From JBLNBQ01 sp050260095 (GTDB lineage: Bacteria; Bacillota; UBA5301; DYFA01): a stretch of DNA of 14,506 nucleotides. Below the pieces are notes generated by a model that was not told where the DNA came from, made no database searches, and saw nothing but the letters and a program-made list of their open reading frames with translations. How positions within the stretch are numbered: position 1 is the stretch's first letter; every line of letters begins with the position of its first letter. A program made the position numbers and the translations under genes. Shown one piece after another: positions 14,046-14,506 of this stretch. The stretch is taken from contig JBLNBQ010000079.1 in assembly GCA_050260095.1 (NCBI GenBank), positions 1 to 14,506 on the forward strand, written 5' to 3'.

Positions 14046-14506
14046 GTGCGGGTGCTCTTTGCGCTGGAGATCATGGATTACCTGATTCACGGACTGCTCC
14101 GGGGACTGGAACGTCAAGGTCACGCGGTGCGGGTCATTCCCCTGCGCACGTACCCCAAGGAACGGCAGGCGGCCGAACTCATCAAGGCGGTGGCGGAGTT
14201 CCGCCCCGACCTCATGCTCACCCCCGGCTGGTCCATCGGCCACTTCGACATCGCCGAGTACCGGCGGGCACTATCCCAGCTCGGCCTCTTCCACGTCTAC
14301 TGGGCGACCGAAGACCCCGTCTTCTTCCAGGAGTGTTCCATGCAGTTCGTGCCGTTCTCCGACTACGTCTTCACGACGACCGAGGAGTTCGTCCCCGGCT
14401 ATGCAGCCATGGGCAAGCCGTCTTCCCTCCTCCTCTTCGGCTGCAACCCGGAGATCCACCACAAGACCCGGCCCGACCCCCGCTACGCCCACGATCTGAT
14501 CCTCCT
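14046..14506 (+). CDS. CgeB-type glycosyltransferase-like protein, copy 3 (partial, runs off window)
   Basis: The first 153 residues of a third CgeB-type protein; the 3' end lies beyond the window. It starts at GTG 14046 with GAGGAGG 7 nt upstream and reads VRVLFALEIMDYLIHGLLRG, then HAVRVIPLR, HFDIAEYRRA, LGLFHVYWATEDPVFFQECS, GKPSSLLLFGCNPEIHHKT and PDPRYAHDLIL. It aligns with copy 1 without gaps; by hand count about 85 of 153 residues are identical, well above the match of either to copy 2. The conserved glycosyltransferase signature (RTFEALGCGAF) would lie past the edge. It is divergent from the 459-aa protein gene. Nothing in the visible part suggests a defect. Confidence 0.8.
   Translation, partial: MRVLFALEIMDYLIHGLLRGLERQGHAVRVIPLRTYPKERQAAELIKAVAEFRPDLMLTPGWSIGHFDIAEYRRALSQLGLFHVYWATEDPVFFQECSMQFVPFSDYVFTTTEEFVPGYAAMGKPSSLLLFGCNPEIHHKTRPDPRYAHDLIL

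Noticed and set aside
13896..14243. The 116-residue N-terminal extension of the 459-aa protein on the minus strand
   Set aside because: It runs antisense through the CgeB 3 start and its promoter region; GTG 13895 has a strong AAGGAGG at the right distance.
1..14506. CRISPR arrays, tRNA or rRNA genes, insertion sequences, known riboswitches, phage genes or defence systems
   Set aside because: Reading both strands, I saw no regular direct repeats, tRNA-like cloverleaf, transposase motifs, terminal inverted repeats or defence-type proteins.

Overview
This window is GC-rich, GC3-biased bacterial DNA. DUF1540 and DUF2148 proteins, a short Hcp, an Fnr-type regulator with N-terminal cysteines and several CgeB-type proteins (named after a Bacillus sporulation gene) together suggest an anaerobic or facultative, probably spore-forming, high-GC member of the Bacillota. 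That placement is an inference; there is no rRNA or other phylogenetic marker here.

Left part (1-5800), transport and metabolism: a TSUP-family permease (minus strand) lies divergent from a secreted M20 amidohydrolase of the AbgB type, which ends at a clear intrinsic terminator. A DUF2148 cysteine-rich protein (minus) is divergent from a probable operon of three plus-strand genes: an Fsr-like MFS exporter, an SBF/BASS-family permease (4-nt overlap) and a small DUF1540 protein. The space between the last two genes is exactly one hairpin with the Shine-Dalgarno sequence in its loop.

Middle part (5800-8440), nitrosative/redox stress: a short, class III-like hydroxylamine reductase/hybrid cluster protein (hcp) and a Crp/Fnr-family regulator are both on the minus strand. 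Upstream of hcp is an Fnr-type palindrome (TTGAC-N4-GTCAA) centred at -41.5 from a predicted start, the usual class II activator position. The regulator's recognition helix carries E..SR, which fits that half-site. Two decayed signalling genes sit here on the plus strand: the C-terminal tail of a methyl-accepting chemotaxis protein between hcp and the regulator, and the last residues of a GGDEF domain, interrupted by a stop codon, upstream of the regulator. A third coding-like scrap lies at about 2468-2548.

Right part (8440-14506), surface glycan locus: a tightly packed plus-strand operon encodes CgeB-type protein 1, a UDP-sugar dehydrogenase (7-nt overlap), a radical SAM/SPASM-like protein and CgeB-type protein 2. 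Next is a convergent gene for an unrecognised 459-aa protein with deacetylase-like motifs; its stop codon overlaps that of CgeB 2 in a shared CTAG. Divergent from it is a third CgeB-type gene, cut by the window edge. CgeB 1 and 3 are close paralogues (about 85 of the first 153 residues identical by hand count) and share CCATATGATGC upstream; CgeB 2 is more divergent. The simplest reading is a locus making or attaching an acidic-sugar glycan on the spore or cell surface, with an unexplained radical SAM step. It is the most interesting part of the window.
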